Shown here in pieces: positions 25,983 through 35,014 of a stretch of 64,000 bases of DNA. The DNA is from Deinococcus hopiensis KR-140 (lineage in GTDB: Bacteria > Deinococcota > Deinococci > Deinococcales > Deinococcaceae). The stretch covers positions 1 to 64,000 of the forward strand of contig NZ_FWWU01000007.1 of the NCBI RefSeq assembly GCF_900176165.1, given 5' to 3'. The translations under genes and the position numbers were made by a program. The notes under the pieces were generated by a model. That model saw nothing but the letters and a program-made list of their open reading frames with translations. It had not been told where the DNA came from and did not search any database. How positions within the stretch are numbered: the stretch's first letter is position 1; each line of letters starts with the position of its first letter.

Positions 25983-28349
25983 CTACGCGATCAAGACGTC
26001 ACTCGCCATCGGTGGAAAGATCACCGTGAACGCCGTGCCCTCACCCACATGTGTCTCAACCTCAATTTCTCCATGGAAGTGCCCCGTCACGATGTCGCGA
26101 ATAATCGGCAAGCCCAGACCCGTGCCTTTCCCGACGTCCTTCGTCGTAAACATTGGATCGAAGATTCGCGGGAGGACCGCTGGGGGAATGCCGGTGCCCG
26201 TGTCCTCCACACGCATGACGCGCTTCCCATCTTCGACAGCGAAGCGGACGGAGACGCTCCCCTTCGCTTTCCCGCTTTCCTCACACGCGTGGATACCATT
26301 GACCACCAGGTTTGTCACGACCTGCGTAAAGCGTGACGGTTCACCTTGCAACAACACCGCGTCCTTTGTCTGCTCCAGCAGCAAGTCAATTTTTGCAGTC
26401 CTCGCCTGATGGGCAATCATCAATAGCGTCTCCGAAACCAGCTTAACCGCGTCGAAGGTTTGCACCCCTGTCACCGTATCCCGGGTATGTCCGCGAATGG
26501 ACCGAATGAACTCGCCAATCCGCGACACCGTTTTGCTCGCCTCCATGATGGATGACTTCAGCTCCCGTCCGATCTCTCGGTGATCATCCTCGGTCACGTC
26601 CGAGTGGCCGATCGAATCCAGGTACTCCTGCGCCAGGTGTTCAGCTTCCCGCAAGTAGTTCATGGTGGCTGCCAGAGGCGTGTTGATCTCGTGGGCGAGA
26701 CCAGCAGTGAGACGCCCCAGTCCTGCAAGCTTCTCGCTCATCATCAAGCGCTCCTGGCTGGTCCTGAGCGCCTCCTCTGCTCTGCGGCGATCACTGATGT
26801 CCCGCTCCAGGCTCAATAGCATCTCCTGCCCGCCGATGTTCAGGAGAGTGGTGTGGACCTCCAGTGGATAAAGCGTTCCATCCTTGCGTCTATGTTGCGT
26901 CTCGAACCGCAGGATGCCCGCCGAACGCGCTCGCTCCCGAAACGCATCATTTGCGGCTGGGTCAGCGAGCAGCGTCTCCCCATCCGACAAAAGTACGTAT
27001 ACGCTCTGACCAATCAGCTCATGCGGGAGGTACCCATTCATTCTCGCCGCGACTTCATTGCAGCGCAGGACTGGCATGTCACCCGCGAAGTCAACCAGCA
27101 TAATGCCGTCCGGCGAGTGATCAAACAGCACTTCGAGCGTGCGTCTGCTCTCGTCCAGTTCAGCATCCGCGCGGATGCGGTCTGTCACGTCCCGAGAATT
27201 GAACACGACACCTCGCACGTTCGGGTCATCCACGTAGTTCGACGCGAGCCATTCCACCCAGCGCCACTCTTTGGTGACAGCGTGCTGGAAACGACTCGTG
27301 AGTTGTCGCGTCGTACCCGGGCCACCGAGCAGCACTTCCATGAACGTCTGAAGGATCGCCGCGTGTTCATCAGGATGCATCACTTCCAGACAGGTACGCC
27401 CCTTTAGGTCTTCCACCTCGTACCCAAGAATGGAAGTCATGGCTGGACTGGCATACAGGAAGTACCCGCCACGGTTCAGGACGCTGATGATGTCGTTACT
27501 GTTCTGCACCAGCGAGCGGAAGCGCACCTCACTCCGCGCGACGGCTTCCTCCGTTCGCTTGCGCCCAGTGATGTCCCGGTCAATCCCGAGGACCAATTCT
27601 CGGCCACCAATGTGAACCACCGTTGTGCTGATTTCCACCGGGTACACGCTCCCGTCCTTCCGACGATGCACATTCTCGAAGTGGACGTGACCACTCTGGC
27701 GGACTTGCTCCAGGAAACGCTGCTGCTCCTGAAGTTCGGTATCTGTCGGTACCGCGGTGTCCACCGTGTCCAACACCCGCACGGACTGCCCGATAAGTTC
27801 ACCGGAAGCAAAGCCGTTCATGCGGCATGCGGCTTCGTTACACTCCACAATCTTCCAGTTCACGTCTGTCGCGTGGGGGTCAATCAACAAGATGGCGTCG
27901 GGCGACTCCTTGAAGAGCGCCTCGAACAACGCTCGCGTTTCCTTGCGTTCCTGCTCCGCCTGTTTGCGCGCCGTGATGTTTACCATCATGAACAGGAAGC
28001 AGGCTTCACCACCGAACGACATGGCTTCGATGGACAACAGCACGTAGACGGTTTCACCGCTGCGAGAACGAATCGGCACTTCCAGGTCATGTACGCGGCC
28101 GTGGCGTTCCATGAGTTGTCCCACATGCGCCTGGTCTGTCAGGTTTACCCAGAGGTTCAGGCTCCGGGTGGGCTTCCCCATGACGTCTTCTCTGGAGTAC
28201 CCGAGGAGCGTGAGCCAGGCGTCGTTGGCATTCAGCATAGATCCGTCTTCAGCACGGGCGATCGCACTCGCGATCGGCATGACGGAGAACAGTTGCTCGA
28301 AGCGGCTGTCCCCACCGCGCTCTGGCATCTCCCACCCTGGACTGGTCAC
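25983..28349 (-). CDS. Multi-PAS sensor histidine kinase (orphan)
   Basis: A 788-residue soluble kinase with no membrane segment. Four PAS/PAC modules occupy about residues 17-510 (for example FSVMPIASAIARAEDGSMLN, FKESPDAILLIDPH, ILGYEVEDLKGRTC, FDHSPDGIMLVDF). The H-box LTAGLAHEINTP carries the phospho-acceptor His553. Then come the N-box VVTNLVVNGIHA, G1 VEDTGTGIP, F-box FDPMFTTK and G2 GTGLGLP. No response regulator lies next to it. The GTG at 28349 has TAGAGT 5 nt upstream, fitting a leaderless start. Its kinase core resembles that of the kinase at 43.3-45.2 kb (shared GLAHEINTPLA and DDHREI). Confidence 0.9.
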   Translation of the reverse strand: MTSPGWEMPERGGDSRFEQLFSVMPIASAIARAEDGSMLNANDAWLTLLGYSREDVMGKPTRSLNLWVNLTDQAHVGQLMERHGRVHDLEVPIRSRSGETVYVLLSIEAMSFGGEACFLFMMVNITARKQAEQERKETRALFEALFKESPDAILLIDPHATDVNWKIVECNEAACRMNGFASGELIGQSVRVLDTVDTAVPTDTELQEQQRFLEQVRQSGHVHFENVHRRKDGSVYPVEISTTVVHIGGRELVLGIDRDITGRKRTEEAVARSEVRFRSLVQNSNDIISVLNRGGYFLYASPAMTSILGYEVEDLKGRTCLEVMHPDEHAAILQTFMEVLLGGPGTTRQLTSRFQHAVTKEWRWVEWLASNYVDDPNVRGVVFNSRDVTDRIRADAELDESRRTLEVLFDHSPDGIMLVDFAGDMPVLRCNEVAARMNGYLPHELIGQSVYVLLSDGETLLADPAANDAFRERARSAGILRFETQHRRKDGTLYPLEVHTTLLNIGGQEMLLSLERDISDRRRAEEALRTSQERLMMSEKLAGLGRLTAGLAHEINTPLAATMNYLREAEHLAQEYLDSIGHSDVTEDDHREIGRELKSSIMEASKTVSRIGEFIRSIRGHTRDTVTGVQTFDAVKLVSETLLMIAHQARTAKIDLLLEQTKDAVLLQGEPSRFTQVVTNLVVNGIHACEESGKAKGSVSVRFAVEDGKRVMRVEDTGTGIPPAVLPRIFDPMFTTKDVGKGTGLGLPIIRDIVTGHFHGEIEVETHVGEGTAFTVIFPPMASDVLIA

Positions 28350-29099
28350 ACTTCACTCTAGGCGGACAGCTCTCTCGCAACTCATTCACTCCACCACGAC
28401 GGCGGTCGTCCAGCCGTTGCAGCGCAAGCACCTGATGGGGAAGGGCGGCCACGCCCGGAGCGCCCTTTCCCGTGTGGTGCTGAAATGCTGGGACCCAGCG
28501 GTGGCCTTGAACGATATGCTGCATCCCACGGTCAAACGCCTCCAGTTGCGTGAAGAGCCACTCCTGAAGATCTTCCGGTTGTACCGGGACCCTCTCCATC
28601 AACGCCACCAGGCGATCGGTCAGCAAGACCTTCTCCTGTCGCGTCTCCCTGGCGCAGCTCCCCGCCAGGCCCAGGTCACCCAACTCTGGCCGCACAAGGT
28701 ACCTGCATGGCTTGAGTCATCGCCTCGGTGGTGGGGCGCGTTCCCGCTGCCGCCGTGTACAGGGTCCGCAACTCACCGTGGTTGTGCAGCGGGAGTGTAA
28801 CTTCGAGGTCTGGGGTTTCTGTTGGTGGGGCACTCACCATGGAGAGCGCTTGCACTTCCGGTGCAGCAGACGGCAAGTCAGGATCGGTATTCCCGACAAA
28901 ACAGGAGTGACACCCGGGTCCTTTGTTACAACGTGTGCCACCTCAGATTCACGGTCAGCGGACAGAACAGCCCGGTCTTCACGTTGGCTGGATGACGCGG
29001 CATCACTCGCCGCGATGAAGATGACCGGCAGCACAGGCGATGCAGCAACGCCGGGTGAGACAAGTGCGGGGACGCCCAGGGCAACGGGTGCAGTTTGCA
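28350..29099 (-). other. Decayed minus-strand coding sequence of unknown kind
   Basis: Protein-like minus-strand stretches follow each other in alternating frames. One covers about 28870-29110 (LPVIFIAASDAASSSQRE, DRESEVAHVVTKDPG). The next covers 28680-28876 (APPTETPDLEVTLPL, then ELRTLYTAAAGTRPTTEA). The last covers 28440-28695 (KVLLTDRLVALMERVPVQ, EDLQEWLFTQLEAFDRG). This suggests one gene broken by at least two frameshifts. No family is recognised. Confidence 0.4.
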
Positions 29100-29630
29100 C
29101 AGCACGTTGAACGCGCGCGCGTGAACTGCAGGTGCGCACAGGTGCGACTTCAGGACGTGCCGCGCTGTGTGGAGCAGGGCAAGTTGCCGTAGAGCTGCGC
29201 CGCAACTTCAGAGCTTGTCGGTGTGGATCACTCTGGCGTGCCCTACCTCCCCAACAGGTGCCGAAAGAACGACTTGGCAGCCTTGGTGTCCCGATGTTGC
29301 AGAAGCAGGACGTTTAGCACGGCGCCGTGTTCGTCGACGGCCCGTCACAGCCGATGGCTCACTCCGCCGCTAACCACGTGCCGTAACGTCGAGGTGCCAC
29401 TGGGAAACCCGGCAGGGTCTCCGCTGGCGCAGTCCTGTGCAAAGAGGACGCTGAATGCGTTGCATCAGGTTCGTACGCTCTCTCGGAGGAGTGGCGTCCT
29501 CATGGGCGTCCGTTCCCGACGGTGGGGCGCGGCGCTCCCCCACGAGAGCCGCAGTTCTTCGGCGTCCCGAGCGCTGCGCCTGAAGCGGGGACTGGGCCAG
29601 CTGGCGCAGCGAGAGGGAACCGGTACCCAG
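29100..29630 (-). pseudogene. IS6-family transposase remnant, left of the pyrimidine island
   Basis: Read on the minus strand across frameshifts: SARDAEELRLSWG, then VRT-stop-CNAFSVLFAQD, HVVSGGVSHRL-stop-RAVDEHGAVLNVLLLQHRDT, KAAKSFFRHLLG, ALRQLALLHTARH and HARAFNVL. These are colinear with IS6-type transposases (the H-W-L-W-R-A-V-D-E-H block and the A-A-K-S-F-F-R block). Stops, shifts and an internal deletion make it inactive. Its N-terminal 200 bp are repeated in inverted orientation at 43016-43217. Confidence 0.8.
29431..29630 (-). repeat. Long inverted repeat, left arm (IS6 5' part)
   Basis: This 200-bp segment is the reverse complement of 43016-43217 with about nine differences, roughly 95% identity by eye. 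It holds the 5' coding part of an IS6-family transposase. The two arms flank the pyrimidine island in inverted orientation. Confidence 0.9.
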
Positions 29631-29838
29631 GGCGGTTCTGACTGCTCGCCGCGTCACCCTCCCCCAGTACCTTGCCCCAAACCTGCTTGGGGGAACTGCC
29701 AGAACCGCTCCTCTGGGCGTATGATGAGGGCAAAGTTTAGCCACAGCAGCTTCAGCACCCTCTGTCGAGAGATCAAGCGGGAGGCACCTCCCATCCCGTC
29801 AACGCCTCAGGGTTGCGAGGAGATGCTGCAATCTGTTC

Positions 29839-29880
29839 GTAAAAAGTAGGACAGACAGCAGAACTGACATCACTTTTTAC
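29839..29880. promoter_or_regulatory. Operator-like palindrome upstream of preT
   Basis: GTAAAAAGT (29839-29847) and ACTTTTTAC (29872-29880) are perfect inverted arms separated by 24 bp. They lie about 160-200 bp before preT in an AT-rich patch, just upstream of a possible promoter. This could be a regulator-binding site, perhaps for the PucR-like protein of the island; that link is inference. Confidence 0.4.
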
Positions 29881-29890
29881 ATTCTGCCCC

Positions 29891-29919
29891 TTGTTTAAAT
29901 GTAAAACGTACCTTAATCT
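29891..29919 (+). promoter_or_regulatory. Candidate promoter of the pyrimidine operon
   Basis: TTGTTT (29891-29896) and TAATCT (29914-29919) are separated by 17 bp and lie about 120 bp before the preT start. The -10 match is weak, but this is the only suitably spaced pair found in the AT-rich stretch between the IS remnant and the operon. Confidence 0.35.
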
Positions 29920-30036
29920 AGTTTCAATTCGGTTAATCGTCTCCTGTGAGGGACCGGACCGGGGGCGCTGCTCCTCCTCTGGCGTTTTATCGGTCCAGGG
30001 AAGACGGCAAGCAGCGCACAGGAAGGAGACTGCAGC

Positions 30037-31410
30037 GTGACCGACGGCCCCCATACCGCCTTCCAGGAACTGCTCCCCCCCCTCAGCGCCCACGAGGCCA
30101 GCGTTGAGGCCAACCGCTGCCTGTACTGCTACGACGCGCCGTGCTTGCAGGCGTGCCCCACGCACATCGATATACCCACCTTTATCCGGAAGATCGCCAC
30201 CGGCAACTTACGCGGCAGCGCGCGCACGATTCTGGAAGCCAATTTTCTAGGAGGCACCTGCGGGCGCGTCTGTCCAGTGCAGGAGCTGTGCGAAGGGGCC
30301 TGCGTTCTTGGCCCCGACCACAAGGCCATCGCCATCGGACGGCTGCAACGCTACGCCGTGGACCACGTGCAGGAACGCGGTATACAGGTCTTTCAGCCAG
30401 GTCCGGAGCAGGGAGCGCGGGTGGCTGTGGTCGGCGGCGGTCCAGCGGGGATCAGCGCCGCCGCCGAACTCGCCAAGCTCGGTTACGAAGTCACGCTGCT
30501 GGAAAAACGTGAACTGGCTGGAGGCCTCTCGACCTACGGCATCGTTGTGCTGCGCGAACCGGTGGAAGTGGCCCTGCGCGAAGTCCAGGCCCTGCGCGAC
30601 CTGGGCGTCGACATTCAGACGAACCGGGAACTGACGGGGAAAGCCGATCTGCAAACGCTGCTGGACATCTACGACGCGGTCTTCCTCGCCCTCGGCCTGG
30701 GCGCTGTTCCGGCTGTGGGCATTCCGGGCGAGGAGGCGATCACCGACGGCCTCACCTTTATCGAGGCGAGCAAGATGGACCCGGCCAATATCGGTGTGGG
30801 ACGCACCGTTACCGTCATTGGTGCGGGGAACACCGCCATTGACGCCGCCACCATCGCCCGCCGCGCTGGAGCGCAGGTCACGATGGTCTACCGCCGGGGC
30901 GAGCGGGAGATGACCGCTTACCGCCACGAGTACGAATTCGCGCTGCACGAGGGCGTCCAGTTCCGCTTCTACGCCCAGCCGGTACGGGTCCTCACGAACG
31001 AGGCCGGCGTTGTTCTGGGCCTGGAATGCTTGGAGGTCGCTCTTGGCGAGCCCGACGTCTCGGGCCGTCCACGGCCGGTCGCGGTGCCCGGCAGTGAGTT
31101 CGTCCTGCCGTGCGATCAGGTGATCAGCGCAATCGGCCAGGAGAAACCTACGCTGGCCCGCACGCTCGACCTCGAGCTGGAAGGCGGATACGTCCGGGTG
31201 GACGACGATCTGCGCACCAACCTGCCCCGGGTGTATGCGGGCGGCGACTGGGTGCGCGTGCGTGGCAGCGCAAGCACCGTCATGGCTGTGCAGGACGGCA
31301 AGATCGCGGCGGCGGCCATCCACCGCGATATCGCCGCGCGGCGCGCTGAGCGGTCTCCGAGCGCCGCGTCCCTGAGCGTCACCCCCGAACCGGAGGCCCT
31401 GCATGGCTGA
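30037..31410 (+). CDS. preT: NAD-dependent dihydropyrimidine dehydrogenase, PreT subunit
   Basis: A 457-residue flavoprotein that passes electrons from NAD(P)H to PreA for reduction of uracil and thymine. The N-terminal domain has Fe-S ligands (Cys28, Cys31, Cys36, Cys40 in CLYCYDAPCLQACP, then CGRVCPVQELCEGAC). The FAD-binding motif VVGGGPAGISAA is at about 130-141 and the second dinucleotide motif VIGAGNTAIDAA at about 259-270. A terminal FAD motif reads VYAGGDWV. GTG 30037 is preceded by AAGGAG. It is the first gene of the island and overlaps preA by 8 nt, as expected for subunits of one complex. The length matches the family. Confidence 0.93.
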   Translation: MTDGPHTAFQELLPPLSAHEASVEANRCLYCYDAPCLQACPTHIDIPTFIRKIATGNLRGSARTILEANFLGGTCGRVCPVQELCEGACVLGPDHKAIAIGRLQRYAVDHVQERGIQVFQPGPEQGARVAVVGGGPAGISAAAELAKLGYEVTLLEKRELAGGLSTYGIVVLREPVEVALREVQALRDLGVDIQTNRELTGKADLQTLLDIYDAVFLALGLGAVPAVGIPGEEAITDGLTFIEASKMDPANIGVGRTVTVIGAGNTAIDAATIARRAGAQVTMVYRRGEREMTAYRHEYEFALHEGVQFRFYAQPVRVLTNEAGVVLGLECLEVALGEPDVSGRPRPVAVPGSEFVLPCDQVISAIGQEKPTLARTLDLELEGGYVRVDDDLRTNLPRVYAGGDWVRVRGSASTVMAVQDGKIAAAAIHRDIAARRAERSPSAASLSVTPEPEALHG

Positions 31411-32782
31411 TCTGAGCATCAATTTCGCAGGTATCCGCGCGCCCAATCCTTTCTGGCTGGCTTCCGCCCCGCCCACAAACAGCGGCGCGCAGATTCACCG
31501 CGCCTTTGAGCACGGCTGGGGCGGCGCGGTCTGGAAGACCATCGGCGCGCCCGTCCTCAACATCAGCAACCGCTACGGCGGCCTGACGCTGGGCGGACGC
31601 CGGATGATGGCGATCAACAACGTCGAGCTGATTTCCGACCGACCGCTGGACGTGAACCTCCGCGAAATCGCGGAGATCAAGCGGTTGTGGCCCGACCGCG
31701 CCCTGATCGTCTCCGCAATGGTGGAGGCCGACCCACAGGCGTGGCGGGACATGGTGATGATGATCGAAGACACCGGCGCGGACGGCATTGAGCTGAACTA
31801 CGGTTGTCCGCAGGGCATGAGCGAACGCGGCATGGGCGCCGCGGTGGGGCAGGTGCCCGAGATGTGCCAGCTCAACACCCACTGGGTCACCAGCGTCACC
31901 CGGCTCCCGGTGATCGTCAAACTCACCCCGAACGTCACGCGCATCACAGAGCCCGCCCATGCAGCCATTGCGGGGGGCGCCCACGCCCTGAGCCTCATCA
32001 ACACCATCAACAGCATCATGAAGGTGGACCTCGACACCCTGCAGATCACGCCCAATATCGGGGGGCGAGGCACACACGGCGGATATGCGGGACCAGCCGT
32101 GAAACCCATCGCGCTGAATATGCTCACCGAACTGCTGACCGACCCGGAAGTGCTGCGCAGCGGCGTACCCGTGTGTGGGATGGGCGGCATCGAAACCTGG
32201 CGCGACGCTGCCGAATTCATGTTGCTCGGGGCCAGCGCCGTGCAGGTTTGCACCGCTGCGATGCACCACGGTTACCGCATCGTAGAAGACCTGATCGACG
32301 GCCTGTCCAACTGGATGGACGACAAGGGCTTTGCCACGATCTACGACTTCGCGGGCCGCAGCCTGCCGCAGGTCAGCACGTTCGCGGACCTTGACCTCGC
32401 GTACCAGGCAGTGGCGCGCATCAACCCCGACAAGTGCATCAATTGCAACCTCTGCTACGTGGCCTGCAACGACACCGCCCACCAGTGCATCGATCTGTAC
32501 GCCGCCGATGGTGTGCGGGTTCAGCCCGGCTTCGATCCGCGGGTCAACGGACGCCAGGTCGCCGACACCCGGCCCCAGCCCGTGGTGCGTGAATCGGACT
32601 GCGTGGGCTGCGCGCTGTGCGCGAACGTCTGCCCGGTGGACGGCTGCATCGAAATGGTCAGCGTGCCCTCTGGGCGCGAAAGCGTGACGTGGAATGAGCT
32701 GACCGCCACACGGCCTGAAGTGACGCAGGAGTGGGCCGCGATGAACGCGTTCCGCGCAGAGACGGGAATCGAGATTCACTGA
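31403..32782 (+). CDS. preA: NAD-dependent dihydropyrimidine dehydrogenase, PreA subunit
   Basis: A 459-residue catalytic subunit that reduces uracil/thymine to the 5,6-dihydro form. The FMN-binding TIM barrel spans residues about 1-320 (FAGIRAPNPFWLASAPPT, GIELNYGCPQG, ISGIGGIETW-like CGMGGIETWRDAAEFMLLGA). Two 4Fe-4S ferredoxin motifs follow: CINCNLCYVAC from Cys345 and CVGCALCANVC from Cys400. These carry electrons from PreT. The ATG lies inside the end of preT. Dihydropyrimidinase follows after 16 nt with GGGAGG upstream. Confidence 0.93.
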   Translation: MADLSINFAGIRAPNPFWLASAPPTNSGAQIHRAFEHGWGGAVWKTIGAPVLNISNRYGGLTLGGRRMMAINNVELISDRPLDVNLREIAEIKRLWPDRALIVSAMVEADPQAWRDMVMMIEDTGADGIELNYGCPQGMSERGMGAAVGQVPEMCQLNTHWVTSVTRLPVIVKLTPNVTRITEPAHAAIAGGAHALSLINTINSIMKVDLDTLQITPNIGGRGTHGGYAGPAVKPIALNMLTELLTDPEVLRSGVPVCGMGGIETWRDAAEFMLLGASAVQVCTAAMHHGYRIVEDLIDGLSNWMDDKGFATIYDFAGRSLPQVSTFADLDLAYQAVARINPDKCINCNLCYVACNDTAHQCIDLYAADGVRVQPGFDPRVNGRQVADTRPQPVVRESDCVGCALCANVCPVDGCIEMVSVPSGRESVTWNELTATRPEVTQEWAAMNAFRAETGIEIH

Positions 32783-32798
32783 GACGGAAGGGAGGCGT

Positions 32799-34202
32799 AT
32801 GGGACTACTGATCAGGGGCGGTGAGATTGTCACGGCCGATACGCGGTACGTGGCGGACGTGTATGCCGAGGGCGAGGTCATCACGCGTATCGGCGTTGAT
32901 CTCGACGTTCCGCCAGGCACCGAAACCATCGATGCCGCGGGCAAATACGTGTTCCCCGGTTTTATTGACCCTCACGTGCATATCCACCTGCCCTTCATGG
33001 GCACCTTCGCCAAGGACACCCACGCCACGGCCAGTCAGGCCGCCCTGATCGGGGGAACAACGTCCTACATCGAGATGGTCTGCCCGGCGGGCCACGAGGA
33101 CGCGCTGCAGGGATATGAGCTGTGGAAGAGCAAGGCGGCGGGCCGCAGCGCCTGCGACTACGCCTTCCATATGGGCGTCACCCGCTTCGATGCCCAGACC
33201 CAGGCGCAACTGCGCGAGATCGTCGCGGACGGCACCACCTCCTTCAAGGTCTTCCTGGCGTACAAGGGGGCGTTCGGCGTCGGTGACGAGGAGCTCTACG
33301 GAGCGCTCACCCTCGCGCGGGAGCTGGGCGTGATCGTCACCGCCCACTGCGAGAACGCCGAGCTCGTGGCGCAGCTTCAGGGCCGGCTGCTCGCCGAAGG
33401 CAAAACCGGCCCTGAGTGGCACGAACCCAGCCGTCCAGAAGCGGTGGAGGCCGACGGCACGCACCGTTTTGCCACCTTTCTGGAGATGACGGGCGCGCGC
33501 GGGTACGTGGTTCACCTGTCCAACGAAGCGGCACTGAAGGCCGCTCTAAGTGCCAAAGCGCGCGGCGTACCGCTGGGCGTGGAGGTCGTGGTGCCGCACC
33601 TGCTGCTCGACAAGACCTACGCCCAGCGGCCCGACTTCGAGGGCGCGCGGTACGTGATGAGTCCACCCCTGCGCGACGCCCGCAACCAGAAGGTCTTGTG
33701 GAACGCGCTGCAAGCCGGAATGATCGACACGGTGGGGACCGATCACTGCCCCTTCGATCTTGCGCAAAAGGACATGGGACGCGGCGCCTTCACCGCGATC
33801 CCCAACGGCATTCCCTGCATTCAGGACCGGGTGAACTTGCTGTACACCTATGGGGTGGGCGCCGGACGGCTGGATCTGCACCGCTTCGTGGACGCGCTCA
33901 GCACCCGCGCGGCGCGGTTGTTTGGCCTCTTTCCCCGCAAGGGCACGGTCGCCGTGGGCAGCGACGCCGACCTGGTGATCTATGACCCGGCGTATGCGGG
34001 CACCGTCAGCGTCGCGACCACCACCGTCAACAATGATTACAGCGGGTTCGAGGGCTGGGCCATCCACGGCCGTCCCAGCGTCGTCACCGTGCGCGGTCAG
34101 GTCGCGGTGCGCGACGGCATTTTCGTCGGTGACCCGGCGAGGGGGCAGTTGCTGCGGCGCATGCCGGAGGGGGCGGCAGCGCGCGGCCTGGTGCCGGTAT
34201 GA
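32799..34202 (+). CDS. hydA: Dihydropyrimidinase (D-hydantoinase family)
   Basis: A 467-residue cyclic amidohydrolase that opens dihydrouracil to N-carbamoyl-beta-alanine. The dinuclear metal site is visible: PHVHIHLP (about His59 and His61), the carboxylated Lys150 in SFKVFLAYKG, His near 183 in TAHCEN, His in VVHLSN and the Asp in GTDHCPF. Substrate-binding residues near NGIPCIQDRV are of the family type. The length and the composite beta-sandwich termini match. It directly follows preTA and overlaps the ABC ATPase by 4 nt. Confidence 0.93.
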   Translation: MGLLIRGGEIVTADTRYVADVYAEGEVITRIGVDLDVPPGTETIDAAGKYVFPGFIDPHVHIHLPFMGTFAKDTHATASQAALIGGTTSYIEMVCPAGHEDALQGYELWKSKAAGRSACDYAFHMGVTRFDAQTQAQLREIVADGTTSFKVFLAYKGAFGVGDEELYGALTLARELGVIVTAHCENAELVAQLQGRLLAEGKTGPEWHEPSRPEAVEADGTHRFATFLEMTGARGYVVHLSNEAALKAALSAKARGVPLGVEVVVPHLLLDKTYAQRPDFEGARYVMSPPLRDARNQKVLWNALQAGMIDTVGTDHCPFDLAQKDMGRGAFTAIPNGIPCIQDRVNLLYTYGVGAGRLDLHRFVDALSTRAARLFGLFPRKGTVAVGSDADLVIYDPAYAGTVSVATTTVNNDYSGFEGWAIHGRPSVVTVRGQVAVRDGIFVGDPARGQLLRRMPEGAAARGLVPV

Positions 34203-35014
34203 CGGCGCGGCCCGCCCGCACGGGCGCCGTCCCACCCCCCGCCGCAAGCGGCATCCGCGTGGAGAACGTCAGCAAGGTCTTTCCTGGGGAGGGCGGCGGC
34301 GAGACGGTGGCCCTGCAGGGCGCGGACCTCGACATCCAGCCTGGCGAATTCATCTCGCTGATTGGGCCGTCGGGCTGCGGCAAGACCACGCTGCTGCGGC
34401 TGATCGCAGACCTCGACCAGCCGACTGCCGGAGAGTTGCGCCTCTCGGGCCTGACACCCCGGGAGGCGCGCGAAGCCCGGGCGTACGGCTATGTGTTCCA
34501 GGCCCCCGCGTTGATGGACTGGCGCACCGTCTTGCAAAACGTCACGCTGCCGCTCGACCTCAGCCGTCTGGCACCGGCGGAGGCAACGGCGCGCGCGCGC
34601 ACCATGCTGAACCTCGTGGGCCTGGAGGGCTTCGAAGGCCACCGGCCCTGGCAACTGTCGGGCGGGATGCAGCAGCGGGTCTCCATCGCGCGCGCCCTGG
34701 CCCTGAATCCCGGACTGCTGCTGATGGACGAGCCGTTCGGCGCACTCGACGAAATCACGCGCGAGCGGTTGAACCTCGAACTGCTGCGGCTGTGGCAGGA
34801 AACGGGCAAAACGGTGGTGTTCGTGACCCACTCGATCAGCGAGGCGGTGTTTCTCAGCACGCGCGTCGTCGTGATGACCGCGCGGCCCGGGCGCATCTCG
34901 GACGTGATCGATGTGGACCTCCCGCATCCACGCGGCGTGGAAACGCGCGGATCAACACGTTTTTTTGAGCTGTGCACCGCGGTGCGCGAGCGCCTGCGCG
35001 AGGGTCACGCGTGA
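34199..35014 (+). CDS. ABC transporter ATP-binding protein (nitrate/taurine/pyrimidine class)
   Basis: A 271-residue cytoplasmic ATPase. Walker A GPSGCGKTT is at about 59-67, the Q-loop in YVFQAPALMDWRTVLQNV, the signature LSGGMQQRVSIARAL, Walker B LLLMDEPFGALDE and the switch His in VFVTHSISEA. The Q-loop sequence and tail are those of the SsuB/TauB/ThiZ-like class. Overlaps of 4 nt with the genes before and after show translational coupling. With the two permeases and binding protein it forms a pyrimidine-type importer by context. Confidence 0.9.
   Translation: MTARPARTGAVPPPAASGIRVENVSKVFPGEGGGETVALQGADLDIQPGEFISLIGPSGCGKTTLLRLIADLDQPTAGELRLSGLTPREAREARAYGYVFQAPALMDWRTVLQNVTLPLDLSRLAPAEATARARTMLNLVGLEGFEGHRPWQLSGGMQQRVSIARALALNPGLLLMDEPFGALDEITRERLNLELLRLWQETGKTVVFVTHSISEAVFLSTRVVVMTARPGRISDVIDVDLPHPRGVETRGSTRFFELCTAVRERLREGHA

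Noticed and set aside
31379..32944. Long minus-strand open frame of 521 codons opposite preA
   Set aside because: It is antisense to preA, which has complete flavin and Fe-S motifs; high GC keeps the opposite strand open. Composition is His/Ala/Gly-rich with no motif.
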